Shown piece after piece: positions 1 through 5,872 of a DNA stretch of 14,061 nt; the first letter of the stretch is position 1, and each line of letters begins with the position of its first letter. The translations under genes and the position numbers were made by a program. The stretch comes from Modestobacter sp. (GTDB taxonomy: Bacteria; Actinomycetota; Actinomycetes; Mycobacteriales; Geodermatophilaceae), in assembly GCA_025963425.1 (NCBI GenBank), contig JAOPUQ010000179.1, forward strand, positions 1 through 14,061, given 5' to 3'. A model generated the notes under the pieces. That model was given only the letters and a program-made list of their open reading frames with translations, ran no database searches and was not told the DNA's origin.

Positions 1-2
1 GT

Positions 3-980
3 GCCGTCGAGCGCCGGGGAGGAGCCGGGGCCCGGCAGGCGCTGGCCGGCGGCCCCGTCGGCGGCCCCGGCGAGGCGCTGCTGCAGCGGGCCCTAGCGGC
101 CACCGCCAGCGGGGTCACCATCGTCGACATGCGGCTGCCCGACCAGCCGCTGATCTACGTCAACCCGGCCTTCGAGCGGCTGTCCGGGACCAGCGCCGAA
201 GAAGTGCTGGGTCGCAACTGCCGGTTCCTGCAGGGGCCGGACACCGATATCGCCGCGGTGGCCCGCATGCGCGCCGCGGTCGACGCCGGCCGGGAGTGCA
301 GCGAGGTGCTGCTCAACCAGCGGGCCGACGGCAGCAGCTGGTGGAACGAGTGCCACCTGGCCCCCGTCGTCGACGCGGACGGCACGGTCGTGCAGTACAT
401 CGGCGTCCAGCAGGACGTCACCGAGCGGGTCGAGGCCCAGCGGGCGTTGATCCACGAACAGGACCGCACGCGCAGTGCCCTGGCCCGGATCGAGCAGCTG
501 GGCCACACCGACCCGCTGACCGGGCTGATGACCCGGCGTCGGATGGCCGAGCAGGTGCAGACGGCGCTCTGGGACGCCGGGCTGGGCGGCCGGGCGGTGG
601 CCCTGCTGGTCCTGGACCTGGACGGTGTCCAGGGTGTCAACGGCCGGTACGGCCACGCCGCCGGCGACGAGCTGCTGGCCGAGGTCGCCGGCCGGCTGCG
701 GGGCTGCCTGCGCCGCACGGACCTGCTGTCCCGGCTGGGCGGCGACGAGTTCGTGGTGGCACTGCACGGTTTGGACCCGGCCACCGCCCGCCAGGAGGCC
801 GGTCAGGTCGCCGCGGCGCTCGCCGCGGCGGTCGGCCGACCGGTCGTCGTGCGCGGCAGCGAGCTGTCGGTCGGGGTGAGCATCGGCCTGGCCCTGCACC
901 CCGAGGACGGCGCCGACTTCGACGGGTTGCTGCACCACGCCGACGCGCGGATGTACGAGAGCAGGACGCGCCTGCCCTGA
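3..980 (+). CDS. LOV (PAS) - GGDEF protein, likely blue-light-regulated diguanylate cyclase; 5' end outside window
   Basis: The frame is open from base 3 and has no ATG, GTG or TTG before the ATG at 129, which lies inside the PAS fold, so the true start is upstream of the window. The N-terminal half is a LOV domain. It has the flavin-adduct motif GRNCRFLQ (Cys codon 219-221), followed by LLNQRADG, WWNE and YIGVQQDVTE, which supply the Asn and Gln residues that contact the flavin in this family. A short charged linker of about 25 residues leads to a GGDEF domain starting at HTDPLTGL. GGDEF itself is intact (738-752), and an RxxD inhibitory site (RRTD) lies five residues before it. There is no EAL domain. 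The expected reaction is 2 GTP to c-di-GMP, gated by blue light and with product inhibition. Oddities: the usual FK and ND positions read VQ and NG. The gene converges on the hydrolase with a 10-base gap. Confidence 0.9.
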   Translation, partial: AVERRGGAGARQALAGGPVGGPGEALLQRALAATASGVTIVDMRLPDQPLIYVNPAFERLSGTSAEEVLGRNCRFLQGPDTDIAAVARMRAAVDAGRECSEVLLNQRADGSSWWNECHLAPVVDADGTVVQYIGVQQDVTERVEAQRALIHEQDRTRSALARIEQLGHTDPLTGLMTRRRMAEQVQTALWDAGLGGRAVALLVLDLDGVQGVNGRYGHAAGDELLAEVAGRLRGCLRRTDLLSRLGGDEFVVALHGLDPATARQEAGQVAAALAAAVGRPVVVRGSELSVGVSIGLALHPEDGADFDGLLHHADARMYESRTRLP

Positions 981-990
981 CTGCCGCGGG

Positions 991-1629
991 TCAGAGTTCG
1001 AGGGACTCCCCGGACGCCAGCCGCGTGTACGGGGTCGACGTGCCGGGCCCGCGCTCGCCGAGCAGGCCCGCGACCACGCCCAGCCCGGTCTCGTTGAGCA
1101 GGCCGTCGTGGACGGCGACCGCCCGCTCGGCGCCGACCGCACGCACGTAGTCGATCACCTCACCGATCTTCGACCACGGTGCGTGGACCGGCAGCAGCAG
1201 CGTCGGGACGGCGACGTCGGGCACGGTGAGCGCGTCCCCGGGGTGGAAGACGCGCCCCTCGACCAGGAAGCCGACGTTGCGGATCCGGGGGATCTCCGGG
1301 TGGATGACCGCGTGCCACTCGCCGTGCACCTGCACGTCGAAGCCGGCGGCGGTCAGCGCGTCACCGGCGCCCACCACGTGCACGCGGGGCCCCGCCCCCT
1401 CCAGCTGCGCGGCCACGGAGGCGTTGGTCCAGACCTCCAGCGCCGGGTCGGCGTCCAGCGCGGCGCGGGTGCGGGCGGCGTCGAAGTGGTCGACGTGCTC
1501 GTGGGTGAGCAGGACGGCGGAGGCGCCGTCCCAGGCGTACTCCTCGGTGAAGGCGCCGGGATCGACCACCAGCCGCCGGTCGCCGTCGGAGAGCACGACA
1601 CAGGCGTGCCCGAGCTTGGTGAGCTGCAC
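991..1629 (-). CDS. MBL-fold metal-dependent hydrolase, UlaG-like
   Basis: A 212-residue protein of the metallo-beta-lactamase fold. It opens with QLTKLGHACVVL and then a VVDPG strand, as in UlaG-like hydrolases. The metal-binding signature HEHVDH (His43, His45, Asp47, His48) is complete. Further likely ligands are the Asp of HPGDAL and the late His of VAVHDG. It has no signal peptide, so it should be cytoplasmic. The frame stays open to 1875, but I place the start at the GTG 1629-1627. A perfect GGAGG lies five bases before it, and the upstream residues are low-complexity and unlike the family. In this family the physiological substrate is rarely predictable; sugar lactones and phosphodiesters are known for relatives. 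The stop faces the diguanylate cyclase stop. The gene is divergent from the small cysteine protein, and I see no convincing promoter in the 147-base gap between them. Confidence 0.88.
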   Translation of the reverse strand: MQLTKLGHACVVLSDGDRRLVVDPGAFTEEYAWDGASAVLLTHEHVDHFDAARTRAALDADPALEVWTNASVAAQLEGAGPRVHVVGAGDALTAAGFDVQVHGEWHAVIHPEIPRIRNVGFLVEGRVFHPGDALTVPDVAVPTLLLPVHAPWSKIGEVIDYVRAVGAERAVAVHDGLLNETGLGVVAGLLGERGPGTSTPYTRLASGESLEL

Positions 1630-1634
1630 GAGGA

Positions 1635-1639
1635 CCTCC
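1635..1639 (-). promoter_or_regulatory. Ribosome binding site of the MBL hydrolase
   Basis: GGAGG on the minus strand, five bases before the GTG at 1629. It decides the start in a frame that stays open for 82 more codons upstream. Confidence 0.8.
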
Positions 1640-1776
1640 ACGGCGGTCGGCGGGACGGACGACGCTGACGGTGCCACGCCGGCCGGGGTTACGGGCTGAC
1701 CGGGTGCAGTGCCCCGATGGGGTGAGACGGCCGGGGTGGACTGTGCTCCGGCGGGCGCGGTGCCGACAACAGCGGT

Positions 1777-2007
1777 GTGACCGTTGACACTGCCATCGTC
1801 GCCATCACCTACGTCGCCGCCCGCAGCCGCCCGCACGGACCGACCGCCGCCCTGTGGCACGCCGTCGAGGTGCACCGCCCACCGGCCGAGGTCGACGGGG
1901 CGTGCGAGCTGACCGCCTGCGGCGCCCTCGCCCGGGTCAGCACCGAGCAGACCTGGCCGGTCCCCGGCACCGACGTCTGCCCGAGCTGCCGCACGCTGCT
2001 CGGCTGA
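1777..2007 (+). CDS. Small four-cysteine protein of unknown function
   Basis: A 76-residue open frame with a GTG start. I do not recognise a named family. It carries two cysteine pairs, Cys43-x4-Cys48 (CELTACG) and Cys68-x2-Cys71 (CPSC), an arrangement that could bind zinc or form a small ribbon. His28 and His33 lie just before the first pair. There is no signal peptide or membrane segment. The start is uncertain: the GTG at 1777 has no visible ribosome site. A TTGACA at 1784-1789 inside the frame could be a -35 box, which would put translation later, for example at the GTG at 1870 (45 residues). Coding is supported by the Cys spacing and by the frame ending exactly at the shared hairpin with the convergent gene. 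Composition alone would not prove it. Confidence 0.55.
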   Translation: MTVDTAIVAITYVAARSRPHGPTAALWHAVEVHRPPAEVDGACELTACGALARVSTEQTWPVPGTDVCPSCRTLLG

Positions 2008-2023
2008 GCCCCCGGGTCAGCCG
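2001..2023. terminator. Symmetric hairpin holding both stop codons of two convergent genes
   Basis: CGGCTGA and TCAGCCG form a perfect 7-bp inverted repeat around a 9-base loop (GCCCCCGGG), in which two more C-G pairs are possible. The TGA of the small cysteine protein is in the left arm, and the TGA (read as TCA) of the membrane protein is in the right arm. There is no T tract. A bidirectional terminator is an inference. Confidence 0.5.
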
Positions 2024-2553
2024 GGTCGTCGACCGGGCCGGTCGCCGAGCTGGCCGAGCAGGCCGTCGACGCGGCGGACGTTCCGGGTGGATCCCAGCGG
2101 GGAGAGCACCGCCAGGACCCCCCACGCGGCGGCGATCAGCCACCAGCCGACGCTGCCCAGCACGATCGCCGGCACGACCGAGACCACGGCGAGGCCGCCG
2201 AACACCGCCGGCCCGAGCCGGCGCCCCCGCACCGCGCCACGGCGCTGCTGCTCCAGCGCCGGCCGCCACACCGCCGGGTCCGCGCCGGCCGGCAGCGTGC
2301 CCGACCGCAGCCCGGCGCCGATGGCCGGTCCCGGTCCGGCTCCGCGCCGGCGCTGCCGGGCAGCGAGCCACGTCAGCACCCCGGCGAAGAGCACGACGCG
2401 CACGGCCAGGGCAGCCACGTCCACGGTCCGGTCACCGAGTACGTCCAGGACGACGCCGGCCAGCCCACCGACGACCGCCACCACGACGAAGAACACCGGC
2501 AGCGGCAGCGCGTCCAACCGCTGCTGCAGCCCCGGCCCGCCCGGCGCACCCAC
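2017..2553 (-). CDS. Predicted four-helix membrane protein, unknown function
   Basis: A 178-residue protein starting at the GTG 2553-2551, 14 bases after the crotonase stop, with a weak GGGA site upstream. Hydrophobic segments lie at about residues 17-39, 45-65, 113-133 and 136-153, so four membrane helices in two hairpins are expected. The connecting segment of about 45 residues is polar and basic (RQRRR at 66-70, EQQRR at 101-105), which suggests it faces the cytoplasm. The C-terminus is also basic. I recognise no catalytic motif. The frame stays open upstream into the crotonase gene, but that part overlaps a well-supported gene and is low-complexity, so I exclude it. It is probably the last gene of the operon with the crotonase and dehydrogenase, although nothing in it points to acyl-CoA metabolism. 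Confidence 0.68.
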   Translation of the reverse strand: MGAPGGPGLQQRLDALPLPVFFVVVAVVGGLAGVVLDVLGDRTVDVAALAVRVVLFAGVLTWLAARQRRRGAGPGPAIGAGLRSGTLPAGADPAVWRPALEQQRRGAVRGRRLGPAVFGGLAVVSVVPAIVLGSVGWWLIAAAWGVLAVLSPLGSTRNVRRVDGLLGQLGDRPGRRPG

Positions 2554-2567
2554 GACGACGTCCCGGC

Positions 2568-3347
2568 TCAGGAGCCGGTGAACTCCGGCGCCCGCTTGGC
2601 CAGGAACGCCTCGACCGCCTCCCGGTGGTCCGCCGTCCCGCCCAGGGCGGTCTGCAGCCGGGCCTCCAGCGCGAGGGTGTCCTCCAGCGAGTCGGTGGCC
2701 GCCGTCGCGAGCACCTCCTTGATCGCCCGGAAGGCCAGCGTCGGCCCCGCCGCCAGCCGGGCCGCCAGCGCGTGCGCCTCGGGGAGCACCTGCTCCGGCG
2801 CCACGACCCGGTGCACCAGGCCCCACATGGCGGCGGTCTCGGCCGGGAACGGCTCGGGCAGCAGCAGCAGCTCGGCGGCTCGTGACCCGCCCACGCAGTG
2901 CACCAGCCGGGAGGCCAGCCCGGAGTCGCTGGACAGCCCGATCCCGGCGAACGCGGTGGTGAACTTCGCGCCCGCGGCGGCGACCCGCAGGTCCCCGGCC
3001 AGCGCGAGCCCCATCCCGGCGCCCGCGCAGGCACCGTTGATGCCCACGACCAGCGGCACCCGCAGCGCGGCCAGCGCCAGCACCAGCGGGTTGTACTCGT
3101 CCTCGACCACCGACAGCGACCGCTCGGCGTCCCCGCGCAGCGACCCGACGTGCTCGCCGAGGTCCTGCCCGACGCAGAACGCCCGGCCGGTGCCGGTCAG
3201 CAGCACGGCCCGGACGGCGGGGTCGGCGGCCACGTCCCGGACCAGCCCCAGCAGCTCGCCGCGCAGCACGTGCGACAGCCCCGGCCGCTGCAGGGTCAGG
3301 GTGGCGACGCCGTCCGCGTCGGTGCGGGTCACGGTCGGTTCGGTCAT
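2568..3347 (-). CDS. Enoyl-CoA hydratase/isomerase (crotonase) family protein
   Basis: A 259-residue crotonase, the usual full length. The oxyanion-hole segments are recognisable: RAFCVGQDL (about residues 55-63) and NGACAGAGMGLALAGDL (104-120). The two catalytic Glu residues of true enoyl-CoA hydratases are missing by my alignment: the first position is Gly113 and the second is about Phe133. Asp141 in GLSSDSG sits where PaaG-like and other enoyl-CoA isomerases carry their acid. I therefore favour an isomerase or a PaaG-type ring-expansion activity over hydration, but the substrate is unknown. It starts at an ATG 13 bases after the dehydrogenase stop, so the two are very probably cotranscribed. 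A dehydrogenase next to a crotonase is the standard pairing for beta-oxidation or phenylacetate-type pathways. Confidence 0.9.
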   Translation of the reverse strand: MTEPTVTRTDADGVATLTLQRPGLSHVLRGELLGLVRDVAADPAVRAVLLTGTGRAFCVGQDLGEHVGSLRGDAERSLSVVEDEYNPLVLALAALRVPLVVGINGACAGAGMGLALAGDLRVAAAGAKFTTAFAGIGLSSDSGLASRLVHCVGGSRAAELLLLPEPFPAETAAMWGLVHRVVAPEQVLPEAHALAARLAAGPTLAFRAIKEVLATAATDSLEDTLALEARLQTALGGTADHREAVEAFLAKRAPEFTGS

Positions 3348-3360
3348 GTCGGGCAGCCTG

Positions 3361-4269
3361 TCAGGAGTAGTCGTGGAAGCCGCGGCCGGTCTTGCGGCCG
3401 AGCTCGCCGGCGGCGACCTTGTCCCGCAGCAGCTGGGGTGGGGAGAACCGCTCGCCGAGCGTGCCGGCCAGGTACTCGGCGATCGCCAGCCGGACGTCCA
3501 GGCCCACCAGATCGGTCGAGCGCAGCGGGCCCATCGGGTGCCGGTAGCCCAGCTCCATGGCCGCGTCGATGGCCTCGGCGTCAGCGACGCCCTCCTCCAG
3601 CATCCGGATCGCCTCCAGCCCGAGCAGCACGCCCAGCCGGGAGGAGGCGAACCCGGGGGAGTCCTTGACCACCACGTCGGTCTTGCCCAGCGCCCGCACC
3701 CAGCCGCGGGCGGCCTCGACCACGCCGGGCGCGGTCTCCGGGGCGACGACGACCTCGACCAGCTTGGAGGCCGGCACCGGGTTGAAGAAGTGCATGCCCA
3801 GGAACTGCGCGGGCCGCTGCAGCGCCGCGGCCAGCTCGGTGACCGACAGCGAGGAGGTGTTGGTGGCCAGCACCGCGTCCGGTCCGAGCGCGGACTCCGC
3901 CGCGGTGAGGACGGCGACCTTCAGGTCGGCCCGCTCCGGCACGGCCTCGACCACCAGCCCGGTCGCACCGTCGAGGTCGGCGGGGGAGTCGACCAGCGAC
4001 AGCCGGGACAGCGCCGTCGCGACGTCGCCGGACAGCTTGCCGCGGCGCGCGGCCTCGTCCAGGCCGTCGGACACCCGGCCACGCGCGGCCTCGGCGGCCT
4101 CGTCCCCGGCCTCGACCACCTCGACCCGCGCCCCGGCGGCCAGGAAGACCTGGGCGATCCCCGCCCCCATCCGGCCGCCGCCGATCACGCCCACCCGCTC
4201 CGGGAGACCGCCCGTCCTGTCCGCCACGCCGTCCTCCAGTTCGCTCACGCCTTCCGTGCAGCTGATCAT
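3361..4269 (-). CDS. 3-hydroxyacyl-CoA dehydrogenase (3-hydroxybutyryl-CoA dehydrogenase type)
   Basis: A 302-residue, single-domain-type NAD-dependent dehydrogenase. It oxidises 3-hydroxyacyl-CoA to 3-ketoacyl-CoA. The Rossmann loop VIGGGRMGAGIA is at about residues 28-39. NTSSLSVTEL (137-146) and GMHFFNPVPASKLVEVV (158-174) supply the active-site Ser, the catalytic His160 and the partner Glu172. DSPGF, TDLVGLDV and the closing KTGRGFHDYS are typical of the family. The Asn of the usual DSPGFxxNR is Ser here (GFASSR), which I believe also occurs in other actinobacterial members. The ATG is preceded by GGAGAGG at a good distance. The first 24 residues are a non-conserved extension before the Rossmann fold. 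It is the first gene of the leftward operon, divergent from the thioesterase, and could act in fatty-acid or aromatic-acid CoA degradation. Confidence 0.93.
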   Translation of the reverse strand: MISCTEGVSELEDGVADRTGGLPERVGVIGGGRMGAGIAQVFLAAGARVEVVEAGDEAAEAARGRVSDGLDEAARRGKLSGDVATALSRLSLVDSPADLDGATGLVVEAVPERADLKVAVLTAAESALGPDAVLATNTSSLSVTELAAALQRPAQFLGMHFFNPVPASKLVEVVVAPETAPGVVEAARGWVRALGKTDVVVKDSPGFASSRLGVLLGLEAIRMLEEGVADAEAIDAAMELGYRHPMGPLRSTDLVGLDVRLAIAEYLAGTLGERFSPPQLLRDKVAAGELGRKTGRGFHDYS

Positions 4270-4283
4270 GTCCTCTCCGCGGT

Positions 4284-4296
4284 TGCTCGGCGAGCA
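4284..4296. promoter_or_regulatory. 13-base palindrome in the divergent dehydrogenase/thioesterase gap
   Basis: TGCTCGGCGAGCA reads the same on both strands around a central G. It lies in the 67-bp gap between two divergent genes. A second inverted repeat, GCGGTT (4279-4284) and AACCGC (4309-4314), brackets it. A dimeric repressor could bind here and control both genes; this is inference, and such GC-rich palindromes also arise by chance. Confidence 0.35.
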
Positions 4297-4322
4297 CCCC
4301 CCGTCGGGAACCGCTCGTCCGA

Positions 4323-4329
4323 GAGGAAG
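4323..4329 (+). promoter_or_regulatory. Ribosome binding site of the thioesterase
   Basis: GAGGAAG lies seven bases before the GTG at 4337. It sets the start, because the frame is open far upstream through the antisense dehydrogenase gene. Confidence 0.7.
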
Positions 4330-4336
4330 TCACCCC

Positions 4337-4765
4337 GTGCCCTCCGAGATCGCGCGCGCCACCGACCACACGGCCCGCGTCCAGGCCGTCCTCGACATCC
4401 CGCTCCACCGGTTCCTCGGCGTCGAGCTGCTGGACCGGGCAGACCCCACCGCGGGCCTCTGGTTCCCCGTCGGCGTCCCTGCGCAGAACCAGGTGCGACT
4501 GCTCCACGGGGGTGTGGTGACCGCGCTGCTCGACGTCGCCGCCTACCTGGCGCTGCTCCCCCACCTCGCCGCCGACGAGCACGCGGTCACGCACGACCAG
4601 ACGGTCTCCCTGCTGCGGCCGGTCAGCGCGGACCGCCGGGTCGAGGTGGTGGGGACGGTGCTGCGCCGCGGCCGCTCGGTGGCCTTCCTGCGTGCCGAGG
4701 CGACGGTCGACGGCACGCTCGTGGCCGCCGGCCACGTCACCAAGACCGTCGTGCCGGCCGGCTGA
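4337..4765 (+). CDS. Hotdog-fold acyl-CoA thioesterase, PaaI family
   Basis: A 142-residue protein, the normal size for PaaI-type thioesterases. The signature is LLHGGVVTALLDVAAY: His57-Gly58-Gly59 in the helix start and the catalytic acid position Asp66. After it come the strands DQTVSLLRPV, VEVVGTVLRRGRSVAFLRAEA and LVAAGHVTKTVV. It hydrolyses acyl-CoA to the free acid and CoA, in the cytoplasm, usually as a tetramer. In phenylacetate-type pathways such enzymes release CoA from stalled intermediates. The GTG start is chosen from the ribosome site 7 bases upstream and from the normal family length. It faces away from the dehydrogenase/crotonase operon, and the shared 67-bp control region suggests common regulation. 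The real substrate cannot be told from sequence. Confidence 0.87.
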   Translation: MPSEIARATDHTARVQAVLDIPLHRFLGVELLDRADPTAGLWFPVGVPAQNQVRLLHGGVVTALLDVAAYLALLPHLAADEHAVTHDQTVSLLRPVSADRRVEVVGTVLRRGRSVAFLRAEATVDGTLVAAGHVTKTVVPAG

Positions 4766-4809
4766 CCGCGGGTCGCCCGTCAACTCCGGGCCCGCAGGCC
4801 CCTCTGTGA

Positions 4810-4837
4810 TTGACACCACTGGGGCGGCTGGTAGAAG
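4810..4837 (+). promoter_or_regulatory. Probable promoter of the cyclase/CoA-ligase operon
   Basis: TTGACA (4810-4815, perfect -35 consensus), a 16-base spacer, then TAGAAG (4832-4837), which keeps the TA of an actinobacterial -10 box. It is 57 bases before the cyclase start. It sits in the 129-bp gap after the thioesterase, so this operon probably has its own start site. GGGCC-CGCA-GGCCC just upstream (in 4787-4801) is too short to call a terminator. Confidence 0.55.
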
Positions 4838-4894
4838 TTCCTCGTCACTGCCCGCCCCGAGCTCCGCCCGGGGCCCGTCTGCCCTGGAGGCCCC

Positions 4895-5863
4895 GTGCCC
4901 GAGAACCCGACCACCGCTCCGGACCTCGTCGACCTGCTCAAGGACGCGCCGACGAACTGGGGCAAGTGGGGCCCGGACGACGAGGTGGGCGCGCTGAACT
5001 ACCTCGGCGCGGAACAGGTGCTCGCCGCCGTCCGGCTGGTCAGCTCCGGCAAGGTCTTCACGCTGCAGCGGCTCATCGGCGACCCGAAGGGCGACCCGGT
5101 GTGGCCCGGACGTACGCCGGCGGAGCGTACCCAGATCCTCGACGAGGGCGACTGGGACGAGGGCGGCAAGGGCCCGGCGTACCCGGGCGGCCTGCACTAC
5201 GCCGACGACAAGATCGACGCGTTCCTGCAGGGCTCCACGCAGTACGACGCCCTCGGGCACCTCTGGTACGACGGCAAGCTGTGGAACGGCTTCGACGCCC
5301 GGACCACCATCGGCGGCCTGGACAAGGCCAGCGTCGAGCCGATCGCGCAGAAGGGCGTCGTCGGGCGGGCGGTGCTGCTTGTCATGGCACGATTCCGTGG
5401 CAAGACGACCCTGGACAAGGGCGAGACCTTCACCCACGAGGACCTCATGGCCTGCGCCGATGCCCAGGGAGTGCAGATCCAGAATCGCGACATCCTGGTC
5501 ATCCGGACCAACTACCTGCAGCAGTTCTTCGAGCAGGGGGACGCCTTCTTCGAGGGGTTCAACGAGCCGGGCCTGGTCTACAGCCCCGAGCTGGTGCAGT
5601 GGTTCCAGGACATGGAGATCCCGAACCTGGTCACCGACACCATCGCCAACGAGGTGACGACCGACCCCAACAACGGGGTGGCCCTGGTCCTGCACAACGC
5701 CCTGATGCGGAACCTGGGCGTCACGCTCACCGAGATCGCCGACCTGGAGCAGCTCGCCGCCGACTGCGTCGAGGACGGGCAGTACGCGTTCCTGTACGTC
5801 GCGGCCCCGCTGAAGGTCGCGAAGGGCAGCGGTTCGCCGGTCAATCCCGTCGTCATCAAGTAG
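4895..5863 (+). CDS. Cyclase family (kynurenine formamidase-like) hydrolase with altered metal motif
   Basis: A 322-residue protein with a GTG start and GGAGG (4886-4890) four bases upstream. I assign it to the cyclase family (kynurenine formamidase, isatin hydrolase and relatives) from the segment GSTQYDALGHLWYDGKLWNG (113-132) and the preceding NWGKWGPDDEVGALNYL. In classical members the metal site is HxGTHxDxxxH. Here the same positions read Gln112, Ser114-Thr115, Gln116, Asp118 and His122, so both first histidines are Gln. Similar Gln forms exist as I remember them in longer members of the family, which fits the length (classical ones are about 210-260 residues). It has no signal peptide. 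Likely chemistry is hydrolysis of an amide, lactone or other cyclic bond, but metal dependence is uncertain. The ligase starts nine bases downstream, so the product is probably activated with CoA. Confidence 0.82.
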   Translation: MPENPTTAPDLVDLLKDAPTNWGKWGPDDEVGALNYLGAEQVLAAVRLVSSGKVFTLQRLIGDPKGDPVWPGRTPAERTQILDEGDWDEGGKGPAYPGGLHYADDKIDAFLQGSTQYDALGHLWYDGKLWNGFDARTTIGGLDKASVEPIAQKGVVGRAVLLVMARFRGKTTLDKGETFTHEDLMACADAQGVQIQNRDILVIRTNYLQQFFEQGDAFFEGFNEPGLVYSPELVQWFQDMEIPNLVTDTIANEVTTDPNNGVALVLHNALMRNLGVTLTEIADLEQLAADCVEDGQYAFLYVAAPLKVAKGSGSPVNPVVIK

Positions 5864-5872
5864 GGGACCCAG

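Noticed and set aside
1784..1814. A promoter with TTGACA inside the small cysteine gene
   Set aside because: The -35 is perfect, but at 16-18 base spacing the -10 reads ACCTAC-like sequence. It is kept only as a doubt about the gene start.
1630..1875. An N-terminal extension of the MBL hydrolase by 82 residues
   Set aside because: The extension is low-complexity and overlaps the divergent small gene; a GGAGG site at 1635-1639 precedes the family-like start at 1629.
2578..4809. A plus-strand open frame of over 700 codons antisense to the crotonase and dehydrogenase genes
   Set aside because: Repetitive Ala/Ser/Arg composition without domains; it lies over two full-length enzymes with complete active-site motifs.
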